A stretch of 64,000 nt of DNA from Oceanobacillus rekensis. Lineage in GTDB: Bacteria > Bacillota > Bacilli > Bacillales > Amphibacillaceae. A model generated the notes under the pieces. That model was given only the letters and a program-made list of their open reading frames with translations. It was not told the DNA's origin and did not search any database. Below, piece after piece: positions 33,482 through 41,405 of the stretch (positions are counted from its first letter, which is position 1; every line of letters starts with the position of its first letter). Location of the stretch: the NCBI RefSeq assembly GCF_002153375.1, contig NZ_MTBQ01000002.1, positions 374,223-438,222 on the forward strand, read 5' to 3'. A program made the position numbers and the translations under genes.

Positions 33482-34063
33482 TTAACTCACCTGCTTTAAA
33501 TGTTTGCCCTTTTTAGGCTTTTGAATCTTTAATAATGGATATACTTTGTTGATTTTTAATGTAATATAACCAGCAACGAATACCTTTGTTAAATCCCCTG
33601 GCAAGAAGGCTAAGGCAGAGAGAGCGGTAGGAATCCATGGAAGGTTTCCTATGAAAGACAAGTATGTAATACCACATGCATAAACAAGCACAATACCACC
33701 AATAAAGTTAAATAATATAATTTTAGATAAATTTAATTTGTGCCAGTTTCTTTCCACAAGATATCCAATGGTTCCCGCGGCTATTGGCCAACTCATAATG
33801 TAGCCCCCACCAGGACCAATCAATACACCCAGTCCTCCTCTTGCTCCACTAAGTAATGGTACGCCAATCCCAACAAGTGCTATAAACAGAAGCAGACTTA
33901 AACTCCCCCGTCGTGCACCTAGAACGCCGCCTGCTAACATGACCCCAAGTGTTTGGGCTGTTATTGGCACTGGACTGAATGGAAGCGGGATAGGTGGGAA
34001 AAATCCGAGAACACCGATAATTGCTGCAAATAAAGCAATGTACATCATATCCTGTAATTTCAT
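33482..34063 (-). CDS. bioY: Biotin transporter substrate-binding subunit BioY
   Basis: 193 residues with about six membrane helices. Family marks are the N-terminal FFPPIPLPFSPVPITAQTLGVMLAGG and GLGVLIGPGGGYIMSW. BioY is the S component of energy-coupling-factor importers and binds biotin; the EcfA and EcfT subunits are encoded elsewhere. It is the first gene of the five-gene minus-strand operon, with GGAGG before the ATG and a candidate BirA operator over the promoter. Confidence 0.93.
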   Translation of the reverse strand: MKLQDMMYIALFAAIIGVLGFFPPIPLPFSPVPITAQTLGVMLAGGVLGARRGSLSLLLFIALVGIGVPLLSGARGGLGVLIGPGGGYIMSWPIAAGTIGYLVERNWHKLNLSKIILFNFIGGIVLVYACGITYLSFIGNLPWIPTALSALAFLPGDLTKVFVAGYITLKINKVYPLLKIQKPKKGKHLKQVS

Positions 34064-34090
34064 TTATATAACCTCCAATATTCTTAATTC

Positions 34091-34139
34091 ATTAATAACT
34101 AGAATATATAGAAATAAATCTATTGTCAACTTAAGATTA
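34091..34139 (-). promoter_or_regulatory. bioY promoter with candidate BirA operator
   Basis: On the minus strand TTGACA (34129-34124), a 17-base spacer and TATTCT (34106-34101). Overlapping it on the plus strand, ATTAATAACTA (34091-34101) and GTCAACTTAA (34125-34134) resemble the two half-sites of Bacillus BirA operators (TTGTTAAC and GTTAACAA). The promoter is good; the operator assignment is tentative but supported by BirA control known for B. subtilis yhfU. Confidence 0.55.
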
Positions 34140-34222
34140 ATACGGGTGACATACTAATGAATTATTGAGTGCAGGATTTTAAAGCAATACGTTGCCGAAT
34201 GTATTGGATGGTATATAAATAA

Positions 34223-34270
34223 AAAGTAACCACCCTATACTAGATTGATAGCATATAGTGTGGTTACTTT
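34223..34270. other. 17-bp stem-loop between divergent genes
   Basis: AAAGTAACCACCCTATA (34223-34239) pairs with TATAGTGTGGTTACTTT (34254-34270) with one mismatch and a 14-base loop. It lies between the divergent bioY operon and the glycine-rich protein gene, where no transcript needs ending, so it may be a small mobile remnant or a bidirectional insulator. The rest of 34140-34432 shows nothing. Confidence 0.55.
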
Positions 34271-34432
34271 GCTAGGGATATCCGATAAACTATATCCTTC
34301 ACAATTAGTTTTATTATAGTAAACTGTTCCATCGCTATGCTGTTCAGCTATTACCCTGATATATCCATCCCTTACGACAATTGGATAACATACATATAAT
34401 GCTAAGGACTAAATTTTAGATGGAGGTATAAC

Positions 34433-34702
34433 ATGTCAGTTGGTTATTATCATGGCTTATGTAACCGCTATAGAGGCAGGGCAGTTGAAATAAGAACACG
34501 TGATGGAAGAAGTCATAGGGGAATTATTCAGAGAGTTGACAATCGTAACGTATATGTGCGTCCAATTGGTCGAGGCGGTGGTTTAGGTGGCTTTGGTTAT
34601 GGATTCTTCGGTGGTTATGGCAGATATCGTCCAGGATTCGGCTATGGAATTGCTTTAGGGGCTATAGGAACCTTAGCTTTACTACCATTTTTCTTCTGGT
34701 AA
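34433..34702 (+). CDS. Small protein with LSm-like start and Gly/Tyr-rich tail
   Basis: 89 residues. Residues 10-45 (RYRGRAVEIRTRDGRSHRGI, then IQRVDNRNVYVRPI) look like an SM/LSm-type beta barrel; residues 46-70 are rich in glycine, tyrosine and phenylalanine, and the end is a hydrophobic helix with a terminal FFFW. Similar short proteins are common in spore formers, some of them in the spore or forespore, but I cannot name the family. TGGAGG lies 8 bases before the ATG. Confidence 0.7.
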   Translation: MSVGYYHGLCNRYRGRAVEIRTRDGRSHRGIIQRVDNRNVYVRPIGRGGGLGGFGYGFFGGYGRYRPGFGYGIALGAIGTLALLPFFFW

Positions 34703-34735
34703 AGCATTTAATTTTCGGCACAGTTATGAAAGTAA

Positions 34736-34773
34736 AAATCAAAACAGACAACCGTTTCCGTCTGTTTTGATTT
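34736..34773 (+). terminator. Bidirectional terminator
   Basis: AAATCAAAACAGAC (34736-34749) pairs perfectly with GTCTGTTTTGATTT (34760-34773). It separates two convergent genes. Confidence 0.9.
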
Positions 34774-34803
34774 GCCTATTAAAAAATGTGTGTTTTGAAC
34801 AAT

Positions 34804-35574
34804 CTATATCATTTTATCTGATGATGTACCTAGTAGATCTTTAGTTGTTAAATGGTTTGCTTCCATATATTTCTGTATCAGATAATATCCGCTGCAATAT
34901 CCGAGCATCTTCGGATAAAATCGTAATCCATATAATATATCCCAATGCTTCGGATGGTTTTGTGGAAGGTCTTTATAAGGAAATACCATTTTAGTCCACA
35001 TATGTTCCAGTTCCCCGCTTGTATAATACGATGTCCATTTTGCCGTATAGTCTTCACCTAAGCTTTCCTTGACGGAACTCTCTGCCAATCCTTCTAAAAT
35101 GATAGTATCCAGCAATACATAATCCTTTTCGTCTTTGGAGAAATGGGCTAGCCGACAAATATGGTTATACTCATGTGTGAATAACGCTTTTATTTCTTTT
35201 TCAGTATTAGCCTCAGAAATAAATAAAAATAATTTATTTCTAAATGCCAAGCCGGATTTCCCATTAAAGTTCTGTTTCATATCTCGGTTGTTTGCATCAG
35301 ATGGAAAAATAAAAATTGGGATATTCGGTCCATTCCATAACAGCTGAAGCTTGAGCGCTTCCTTTTTTACAATGCTCCAGACTCGGTTATCCTGCATCTT
35401 TTGAATTACTTCTCTACCATTGTCAGATGGCATGCGATACATACCATGCAAGACTAAATGGTGATAAATCTCTGAGGGGGAAACATCATCAAAGTAATCC
35501 ATTGTCTTTTTACATAGGGCGATGGGGTCTTCATAGGTTTCGAGCAGCCATTTATCTGTTTCCATCACAAGCAT
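34804..35574 (-). CDS. DUF2268 putative zinc protease
   Basis: 256 residues. The central HEYNH (FTHEYNHICRL) is an HExxH zinc site with a Glu further on in LEGLAESSVKE, the pattern of DUF2268 (YjaZ-like) putative metalloproteases. There is no signal peptide or membrane segment. The ATG at 35574 is chosen because GGGAG lies 8 bases before it; a GTG 9 bases upstream abuts that site. Function unknown. It stands alone. Confidence 0.8.
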   Translation of the reverse strand: MLVMETDKWLLETYEDPIALCKKTMDYFDDVSPSEIYHHLVLHGMYRMPSDNGREVIQKMQDNRVWSIVKKEALKLQLLWNGPNIPIFIFPSDANNRDMKQNFNGKSGLAFRNKLFLFISEANTEKEIKALFTHEYNHICRLAHFSKDEKDYVLLDTIILEGLAESSVKESLGEDYTAKWTSYYTSGELEHMWTKMVFPYKDLPQNHPKHWDILYGLRFYPKMLGYCSGYYLIQKYMEANHLTTKDLLGTSSDKMI

Positions 35575-35735
35575 ATTATGCACTCCCTGTTTCGTACTAT
35601 TTCATACAATATGCATTCCTTTGGAGAAAAGTTTACAGAGTAGAAAGTTTTATGATGAAGCAGGACAGATAGCTCTTCATAAACCGTACCGATTGAATAA
35701 CATATATAAGATACTAAAATGGAGGTGTTATAAAT

Positions 35736-35960
35736 ATGTTTCCTGAACGACCGAGACGACCAATGTTCCCTGATCGGTACGGAAGACATGCACAAAGAAA
35801 ACAGCCTACCCTGAAATCTAATTTATTGTCTATGATTCAATCGGATGATGGAAATCTGGATTTCGAAAAAATTTCAACAACTTATAATCAACTAAATAAA
35901 ATATATGGGCAGGTAAGTCCAATGATCAGTCCGGTGATAGCTAAATTCACCAAAAAGTAA
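35736..35960 (+). CDS. Small basic protein, YppG-like
   Basis: 74 residues: a proline/arginine-rich head (MFPERPRRPMFPDRYGRH), then a helical part with SNLLSMIQSDDGNLDFEKIS and a tail YGQVSPMISPVIAKF. The tail recalls YppG-type proteins of bacilli, which are of unknown function and may be spore-associated. The assignment is tentative. GGAGG lies 10 bases before the ATG. Confidence 0.6.
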   Translation: MFPERPRRPMFPDRYGRHAQRKQPTLKSNLLSMIQSDDGNLDFEKISTTYNQLNKIYGQVSPMISPVIAKFTKK

Positions 35961-36030
35961 CTTTAGAATATTTTATTATAATGGTTATTTTTTAAAGAGA
36001 TGAACTCTAGTTTTTCGTGCTGGCAAAATC

Positions 36031-36220
36031 TTAAACTGCGAAGTAACTGCTGTTTGATTTCTATCAATATGTAGAAACTTCGGCGACCGCTCTGGGAAAT
36101 ATACTTCGCGCACCTTAAGGTGGCTGGTGAGCCTCTTCATTCTAACGCATTTCAGAGTCTCACCTATGCCCTTTCCTCCCGCAGGAGTTTTCGTATATTT
36201 CCCAGAGCTGGTTAAAGGTT
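36031..36220 (+). repeat. Dispersed repeat, copy B
   Basis: Core 36092-36205 (114 bp) with perfect 13-bp inverted ends CTGGGAAATATAC and GTATATTTCCCAG. The left flank shares AACTTCGGCGACCGCT with copies A and C; AAACTGCGAAGTAACTGCT at 36033-36051 recurs with one change in copy A. The right flank diverges soon after the core. Two short open frames over it are not genes. No gene lies in 35961-36374. Confidence 0.85.
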
Positions 36221-36374
36221 TACAAACTATTAACTGCATTAGTGCTTGTTATAAACAACCCATCCAAGCAGCTTTAACGAATGGTGGTGCTTTTAAAAAA
36301 AGATTGACGACTTTTGGCATTCTGTATAATCATTTCATAAAGATTCGCAATTTTAGTGAAATGAGGAGAGCGAA

Positions 36375-36876
36375 GTGAAAAAGTGGGCAGCAATTATTCT
36401 TGTATTGGTGTTGTTTATTGGGGGTTTGCCACAGAAAACAGAGGCAAAGCAGTTATCCAGAGTTACCGGCAGTTGGTGAAGAGATTGGTGAGTTGTATAT
36501 ACCCAAGCTTAAAGCGGCAATGCCCATATACCACGGGACGACCGAAGATGAGTTGGAAAAAGGAGTAGGTCATTTCGCAGGCAGCGTACTTTCGGAGGAG
36601 ACAGATAATTCTGTTTTATCAGGGCATCGTGACACTGTATTTCGCCGGCTTGGCGAGGTCGGTGTAAATGATGTGTTGGCTGTTACAACGTCAGCCGGAA
36701 AGTTCACATACCGAGTGAGAAAAACACGGATTGTGGATGCAGATGATCGTACTGTAATCGTACCAAAGCCCCGTGCTATCTTAACAGTTTCCACTTGCTA
36801 TCCATTTAATTTTATAGGATCAGCACCGGAGCGTTTTGTATTGGAGGCTTATTTGATAGAGCATGTGGAAGGATGA
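36375..36876 (+). pseudogene. Class D sortase gene with frameshift after the signal anchor
   Basis: The GTG at 36375, after AGGAGAG, opens a typical N-terminal anchor (MKKWAAIILVLVLFIGGLPQ) that ends at a stop after 34 codons. One base out of phase, the rest of a sortase continues: YPELPAVGEEIGELYIP, then HGTTEDELEKG, the catalytic His in SGHRDTVF, the catalytic Cys in LTVSTCYP and the Arg in SAPERFVL. The enzyme core is complete, so the lesion is one base near 36440-36460, either a real mutation or a sequencing error. Without the anchor the protein would not reach the membrane. A second, partial copy of its 3' end is at 38479. Confidence 0.8.
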
Positions 36877-36882
36877 AAAAAT

Positions 36883-36930
36883 GCCGTTCCAAAGGTCAGA
36901 ACTAAGAGACCTTTTGGAACGGCTTTGTTA
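36883..36930 (+). terminator. Terminator after sortase
   Basis: GCCGTTCCAAAGGTC (36883-36897) pairs with GACCTTTTGGAACGGC (36908-36923) with one bulge, followed by TTTGTTATTTT. A diverged copy lies at 38642-38686. Confidence 0.85.
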
Positions 36931-36998
36931 TTTTATCATTGTCGAGAGGAGGTTGATTTGTTATCATTTCTCTGTTATGTATAAAAATTATAGCTACA

Positions 36999-37066
36999 CC
37001 TTGTATAAGTTCAAGAATATGGCTTGAACGTTTCTACCAGCTACCTTAAAAAGCTTGTCTACAAGG
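36999..37066 (+). ncRNA. Purine riboswitch aptamer, guanine type
   Basis: P1 is CCTTGTA (36999-37005) with TACAAGG (37060-37066). P2 is GTTCAA with TTGAAC (37024-37029), its loop carries the conserved AATATGG, the core GTTTCTACC follows (37030-37038), and P3 is AGCT with AGCT around ACCTTAAAA. The J3/1 stretch reads GTCTAC, with the discriminating base C, which fits guanine or hypoxanthine rather than adenine. The expression platform in the next 100 bases is not obvious to me; GCTACC (37040) could pair with GGTAGC near 37125. It fits the purine permease downstream. Confidence 0.88.
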
Positions 37067-37173
37067 AATGGGGAAGTGGAAATGTTCTCTGTACCTTCGT
37101 GGATTTGACTTTAACATGCTTATGGTAGCCAAGGTTTATAATGTTCATGTTACAAAATAGGAGATGGAACATC

Positions 37174-38469
37174 ATGAAAAACTTCTTTCAATTTACAGAA
37201 AGAAATACGACATATAAAACAGAAACATTGGCAGGAGTGACAACCTTCCTTTCTGTAGCTTATATTTTAGTTGTAAATCCGCTTATACTTAGTCAAGCAG
37301 GTATGGATCAAGGGGCTGTATTTACGGCAACGGCCCTTACAGCTATCATTGGCAGTCTGCTTATTGGTATACTTGCTAATTATCCAATTGCTATTGCACC
37401 AAGTATGGGATTGAATTCATTTTTCACTTTTTCTGTATGTATCGGGATGGGGATTGAATGGCAAGTAGCCTTAACGGGTGTCTTCATTGCAGGAATTATT
37501 TTTATGATATTAAGTTTGATGAAAATACGGGAAAAGATTATTAATGTCATTCCTGAGAATTTAAAGTATGCGATTGCTTCTGGGATAGGTTTTTTCATAG
37601 CATTTATCGGATTGAAAAATGCAGGAATGGTTGTTTCTAATCCAGATACTTTTGTTACGGTTGGTGACTTAACATCTCCCATGACACTGCTCGCCGTGTT
37701 TGGACTTGTCATTACAATATTTATGCTCGTACGTGGAATCAATGGGGCAATCTTTTATGGCATGGTTTTGACAACTATTATTGGGATGGTTGCTGGATTA
37801 ATTGATGTTCCTTCTTCCATTATTGGAAAAATACCAAGTCTGGAACCAACGTTTGGTGTTGTTTTCTTCAATTTAAATGAAATTTTCACACTGGAATTAC
37901 TAGCGGTTGTCTTTACCTTTTTAATTGTTGCCTTTTTTGATACGGCTGGTGCATTGATCGCACTCGCCAGTCAAGCAGGATTTATGAAAAACAATCAAAT
38001 CCCGAACGCAGGAAAAGCACTTCTTTCCGATTCCTCTGCTGCAGTGATTGGATCCATATTGGGGACCTCAACACCAGCTACAAGTGTAGAGTCTTCTGCT
38101 GGTATTGCGATCGGGGGGCGTACTGGTTTTACGTCTATCATTATAGCGGCCTGTTTTGCGATTGCCTTATTCTTCTCGCCAATTCTTGCAGTTATTACGA
38201 CAGAGGTTACAGCACCTGCATTAATTGTTGTAGGGTCATTAATGGCAATGCAAATAAGCAGGATAGATTGGAATAAATTAGAGGTAGTGATTCCATCTTT
38301 TATAACAATTATCATGATGCCACTTACTTCCAGTGTAGCCACGGGGATTGCTCTTGGTTTTATTCTTTATCCACTAACTTTAGTAGCTCAAAAGCGCTAT
38401 AAAGAAATTCATCCTATTATGTATGTGCTTTGCTTATTGTTTATTTTATACTTTGCTTTTGTGGTGTAG
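37174..38469 (+). CDS. NCS2/AzgA-type purine permease (guanine/hypoxanthine)
   Basis: 431 residues with about 12 membrane helices. It matches the PbuG/AzgA-like branch: it begins FFQFTERNTTYKTETLAGVTTFLSVAYI and has SMGLNSFFTF, FFDTAGALIALASQ and the STPATSVESSAGI motif. This branch takes up guanine and hypoxanthine by proton symport. ATG at 37174 is chosen because AGGAGATGG lies 8 bases upstream. A purine riboswitch precedes it. It is flanked on both sides by sortase 3'-end sequence. Confidence 0.93.
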   Translation: MKNFFQFTERNTTYKTETLAGVTTFLSVAYILVVNPLILSQAGMDQGAVFTATALTAIIGSLLIGILANYPIAIAPSMGLNSFFTFSVCIGMGIEWQVALTGVFIAGIIFMILSLMKIREKIINVIPENLKYAIASGIGFFIAFIGLKNAGMVVSNPDTFVTVGDLTSPMTLLAVFGLVITIFMLVRGINGAIFYGMVLTTIIGMVAGLIDVPSSIIGKIPSLEPTFGVVFFNLNEIFTLELLAVVFTFLIVAFFDTAGALIALASQAGFMKNNQIPNAGKALLSDSSAAVIGSILGTSTPATSVESSAGIAIGGRTGFTSIIIAACFAIALFFSPILAVITTEVTAPALIVVGSLMAMQISRIDWNKLEVVIPSFITIIMMPLTSSVATGIALGFILYPLTLVAQKRYKEIHPIMYVLCLLFILYFAFVV

Positions 38470-38478
38470 GATTTCCAT

Positions 38479-38636
38479 AAACACGGATTGTGGATGCAGA
38501 TGATCGTACCGTAATCGTACCGAAGCCCCGTACTACTATCCCAACAGTATCCATTTGTTACCCATTTAATTTCATAGGATCAGCACCGGAGCGTTTTGTA
38601 TTGGAGGCGTATTTGATAAAGCATGTGGAAGGATGA
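38479..38636 (+). pseudogene. Duplicated 3' fragment of sortase gene
   Basis: These 158 bases repeat the last 155 or so bases of the sortase gene (36722-36876), still in frame to the stop, and the copied sequence runs on into the terminator. Changes include the catalytic motif LTVSTCYP, which reads PTVSICYP here. No start or N-terminal part. It begins 9 bases after the purine permease stop. It marks a duplication around the permease gene. Confidence 0.85.
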
Positions 38637-38641
38637 AAAAT

Positions 38642-38686
38642 GCCGTTCCAAGGGTTAGAACTCGGGCCCTTTTGGTACGGTTTTTT
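38642..38686 (+). terminator. Terminator, copy of the sortase terminator
   Basis: CCGTTCCAAGGG (38643-38654) pairs with CCCTTTTGGTACGG (38667-38680) imperfectly, followed by TTTTTT. It now serves the purine permease. Confidence 0.8.
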
Positions 38687-38779
38687 GCTTTTTCGTGATA
38701 AACGAGGTACAACCCAGCACGGATTTAACCTAATAATAATGTAAGGCATAATACACCTTGCTTAAAGATATAAACTTTT

Positions 38780-38795
38780 ATGCAAACGATTTACC
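38780..38795. promoter_or_regulatory. Upstream LacI-type box
   Basis: ATGCAAACGATTTACC. It shares ATGCAAACG with the boxes at 38985 and 43324 and lies 205 bp upstream of the first, a spacing that could allow looping. The surrounding 38690-38944 shows no gene. Confidence 0.5.
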
Positions 38796-38944
38796 TGCTG
38801 GATTATGAATTATTAGTGGTACATATGATCCAGTATAAGAAACTTTTATTAAATCCGGTGAAACGAAAGTAGTAAGGGATAAACCCTTTACCAGATCTAC
38901 TAATCATTTAGTTTGGTAGCGCTTAATATTTTTCTGAAAAACTA

Positions 38945-39000
38945 TTGCTCTTTTAAAAAACATATGATATTATTCAGTTAATTAATGCAAACGTTTTCCC
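38945..39000 (+). promoter_or_regulatory. Promoter and LacI-type operator of the sugar ABC operon
   Basis: TTGCTC (38945-38950), 17 bases, TATTAT (38968-38973), with the operator ATGCAAACGTTTTCCC at 38985-39000, about +5 to +20, where a bound repressor would block transcription. The core is like LacI/CcpA-family sites. The likely binder is the LacI protein encoded at 42264. Confidence 0.6.
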
Positions 39001-39144
39001 GACGTTGCATTTAAGTGGCTATTGATATATAGGCTACTAGAGTCAGTAATGGAATTGAAACTTCTAATACTAGAAATTTTATTTTTTAGCATTAATTGTA
39101 ATCGGTTTCATTATGAGGGAAAATAAATTTAAGGGGTGGATAAA

Positions 39145-40455
39145 TTGAAGAACAAATCATTTCTATCGAAAATCTTTATGGCAATTGTCCTTTCTAGTAT
39201 TTTAATCGTAGCTGGTTGTTCAACAGCGGAAACAGAATCTGAAAGTGAAGGAGAATCCTCAGGAGATAAAGTAGCCGTAGATATTTTCCAATTTAAAGTA
39301 GAGTTCAAAGACCAATTTGAAGAAATTATTGCTTTGTATGAAGAAGAAAATTCAGATGTTGAAATGTCTGTCCAAACGGTAGGCGGCGGGAATGATTATG
39401 CAGCTTCACTGAAATCACAAATGGCATCAGGAAAAGAGCCGGTTATATTTAATATAGGTGGACCTACTGATGTGGAAGAATATAGAGAATACTTAACAGA
39501 TCTATCCGATACAGAGGCAGCTTCATTAGCTCTGGAAGGTACATTAAATGGAATTGAGGAAGATGGTAAAGTTTGGGGGCTTCCTTTCGCACAAGAAGGC
39601 TACGGTCTAATCTATAATAAAGAAATTATTGAAAAAGCTGGTATCAACCCTGAAGAGCTGACAACGTTTGAAGCTCTTGAAGAAGCCATAGCTACAATTG
39701 ACAGCCAAAAGGAGGAACTTGGCTTGGAAGCCGCTTTTGCATTACCTGCTAAGGAATTGTGGGTAATGGGAAATCACTTGGCAAACCATTATATCGCACC
39801 TGAATTTAACAGCGATATCATGGCGGCATATGAAGCGGAAACAATTAATTTTGAATATGGCGATCAAATGAAAAGAATGCTAGACCTGCAAAATCAATAT
39901 TCTGTACAGCCTGTATTGAGTTTGGATTATTCACAACAGGTAGAGCAATTATTCTCGCTAGGAAAGGTTGCTATGATTCAACAAGGAAACTGGGTATATC
40001 CAACAATTGATCAAATGGATGCGGAACTTGCTGAAAACAATATTGGTATGATTCCAATGCCATTTGAAGGTGACTTAAGTGATCACTTGCCTGTTGGTGT
40101 GCCACAGTATTGGGTTGTAAATAAAAACGCAAGTGAAGAACAACAACAAGCAGCCAAAGATTTTCTTGATTGGATGTATACTTCCGACATTGGAAAAGAC
40201 TTTGTATTAAATGAATTCAAGTTTGTTCCTGCATATGAAGGGTATGATTCAGAAAAAATCGCAGACCCACTTTCTAAAGTGGTGTACGACTATTCTTCAG
40301 AAGGAAAAACAATTGGCTGGACCTTTATGTCCACACCGGTTGGTTGGAATGAGGATGTTCTTGCAGCCAACTTCCAACGTTATATAAGCGGTGATATGGA
40401 GTGGCAAGAAGTCCTTGATGAAGCAAAAGCAGCTTGGGAAAAATCTCGTCAATAA
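39145..40455 (+). CDS. Sugar ABC transporter substrate-binding lipoprotein
   Basis: 436-residue extracellular solute-binding protein (family 1). Signal peptide with a lipobox VAGC (cysteine near residue 25), a Ser/Glu linker, then a two-lobe sugar-binding fold. The TTG at 39145 is used: AAGGGGTGG lies 6 bases upstream, and the GTG at 39136 falls inside that site. It feeds the two permeases that follow. No ATPase gene is in the locus; Bacilli often use a shared MsmX-type ATPase. A strong hairpin follows the stop. Confidence 0.92.
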   Translation: MKNKSFLSKIFMAIVLSSILIVAGCSTAETESESEGESSGDKVAVDIFQFKVEFKDQFEEIIALYEEENSDVEMSVQTVGGGNDYAASLKSQMASGKEPVIFNIGGPTDVEEYREYLTDLSDTEAASLALEGTLNGIEEDGKVWGLPFAQEGYGLIYNKEIIEKAGINPEELTTFEALEEAIATIDSQKEELGLEAAFALPAKELWVMGNHLANHYIAPEFNSDIMAAYEAETINFEYGDQMKRMLDLQNQYSVQPVLSLDYSQQVEQLFSLGKVAMIQQGNWVYPTIDQMDAELAENNIGMIPMPFEGDLSDHLPVGVPQYWVVNKNASEEQQQAAKDFLDWMYTSDIGKDFVLNEFKFVPAYEGYDSEKIADPLSKVVYDYSSEGKTIGWTFMSTPVGWNEDVLAANFQRYISGDMEWQEVLDEAKAAWEKSRQ

Positions 40456-40467
40456 ATAATTTATGTA

Positions 40468-40505
40468 ACAGCCAACAAAATATAAAGTTTCATTTTGTTG
40501 GCTGT
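40468..40505 (+). other. 14-bp intercistronic stem-loop
   Basis: ACAGCCAACAAAAT (40468-40481) pairs perfectly with ATTTTGTTGGCTGT (40492-40505), with no long T-run. Between a binding-protein gene and its permease such stems usually protect the upstream mRNA and keep binding protein in excess. Confidence 0.8.
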
Positions 40506-40544
40506 ATTTCATTCATAGAAAGCTGAATATGGAGGTGCTCTTAA

Positions 40545-41405
40545 ATGAAAAGTAGGAGCGTATCATTCTGGTTGTTTCTAACTCCAACCTTACTCGCCTT
40601 AACACTCGTTGTCTTTTTTCCATTTATATATGGATTTATTTTCTCGTTTACGGACTGGAATGGTTTAACTGCATCAGAATTTATTGGGTTCTCCAATTAT
40701 ATTGATGCATTCAAGGATAAAGAATTTCTCGATGCCATTATATTTACAATTATGTTTGCGATCGTTTCCATCATTCTCGTAAACATTATTGGATTAGGTT
40801 TGGCATTGTTGGTTACTCAAAAATTGAAATCAAGTAATTTACTACGAACTGTCTTTTTTATGCCTAACCTTATTGGTGGTTTAATACTTGGTTTTATTTG
40901 GCAATTTATTTTTGTGAGTGCTTTCGATGCTATCGGTAGTGTACTTGGTATTGAAGCATTGCAAGGTTGGTTATCGACAACAGAAACAGGATTCTGGGGA
41001 TTGGTAATTCTTAATACGTGGCAGTATGCCGGTTATATTATGATTATTTATATTGCTTACTTAGAGAGTGTTCCTAAAGAGTTGATTGAAGCGGCAGAAA
41101 TTGATGGAGCGAGTGCGTTTCAACGTTTTTGGAGAGTGAAATTTCCGCTCGTAGCACCGGCATTCACCATCAGTTTATTCCTGACACTTTCCAATGCATT
41201 TAAATTATACGATCAGAACCTTGCATTGACAAATGGTGGTCCATATAACTCCACACAAATGCTTGCTATGGAAATATATAATACAGCATTTAGTGATTAT
41301 GATATGGCGTATGCACAATCGAAGGCAGTTATATTCTTTATACTTGTAGCTACAATTGCATTGACACAAGTTTATTTCAACAAGAAACGGGAGGTAGACT
41401 TATAA
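40545..41405 (+). CDS. Sugar ABC transporter permease (MalF-like)
   Basis: 286 residues, six membrane helices. The EAA loop that contacts the ATPase is EAAEIDGASAFQRFWRVKFPL near residue 190. The family is that of carbohydrate ABC permeases (MalF/UgpA type). GGAGG precedes the ATG, and the stop shares a base with the next start. The substrate is probably an oligo- or diglucoside, judged from the enzyme genes downstream. Confidence 0.92.
   Translation: MKSRSVSFWLFLTPTLLALTLVVFFPFIYGFIFSFTDWNGLTASEFIGFSNYIDAFKDKEFLDAIIFTIMFAIVSIILVNIIGLGLALLVTQKLKSSNLLRTVFFMPNLIGGLILGFIWQFIFVSAFDAIGSVLGIEALQGWLSTTETGFWGLVILNTWQYAGYIMIIYIAYLESVPKELIEAAEIDGASAFQRFWRVKFPLVAPAFTISLFLTLSNAFKLYDQNLALTNGGPYNSTQMLAMEIYNTAFSDYDMAYAQSKAVIFFILVATIALTQVYFNKKREVDL

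Noticed and set aside
35985-36378. Two open frames of about 84 codons over repeat copy B
   Set aside because: They follow the inverted ends of the dispersed repeat and their peptides match its other copies, so they are repeat sequence, not genes.
37995-38342. Antisense frame inside the purine permease
   Set aside because: Composition mirrors the membrane protein on the other strand; no ribosome site.
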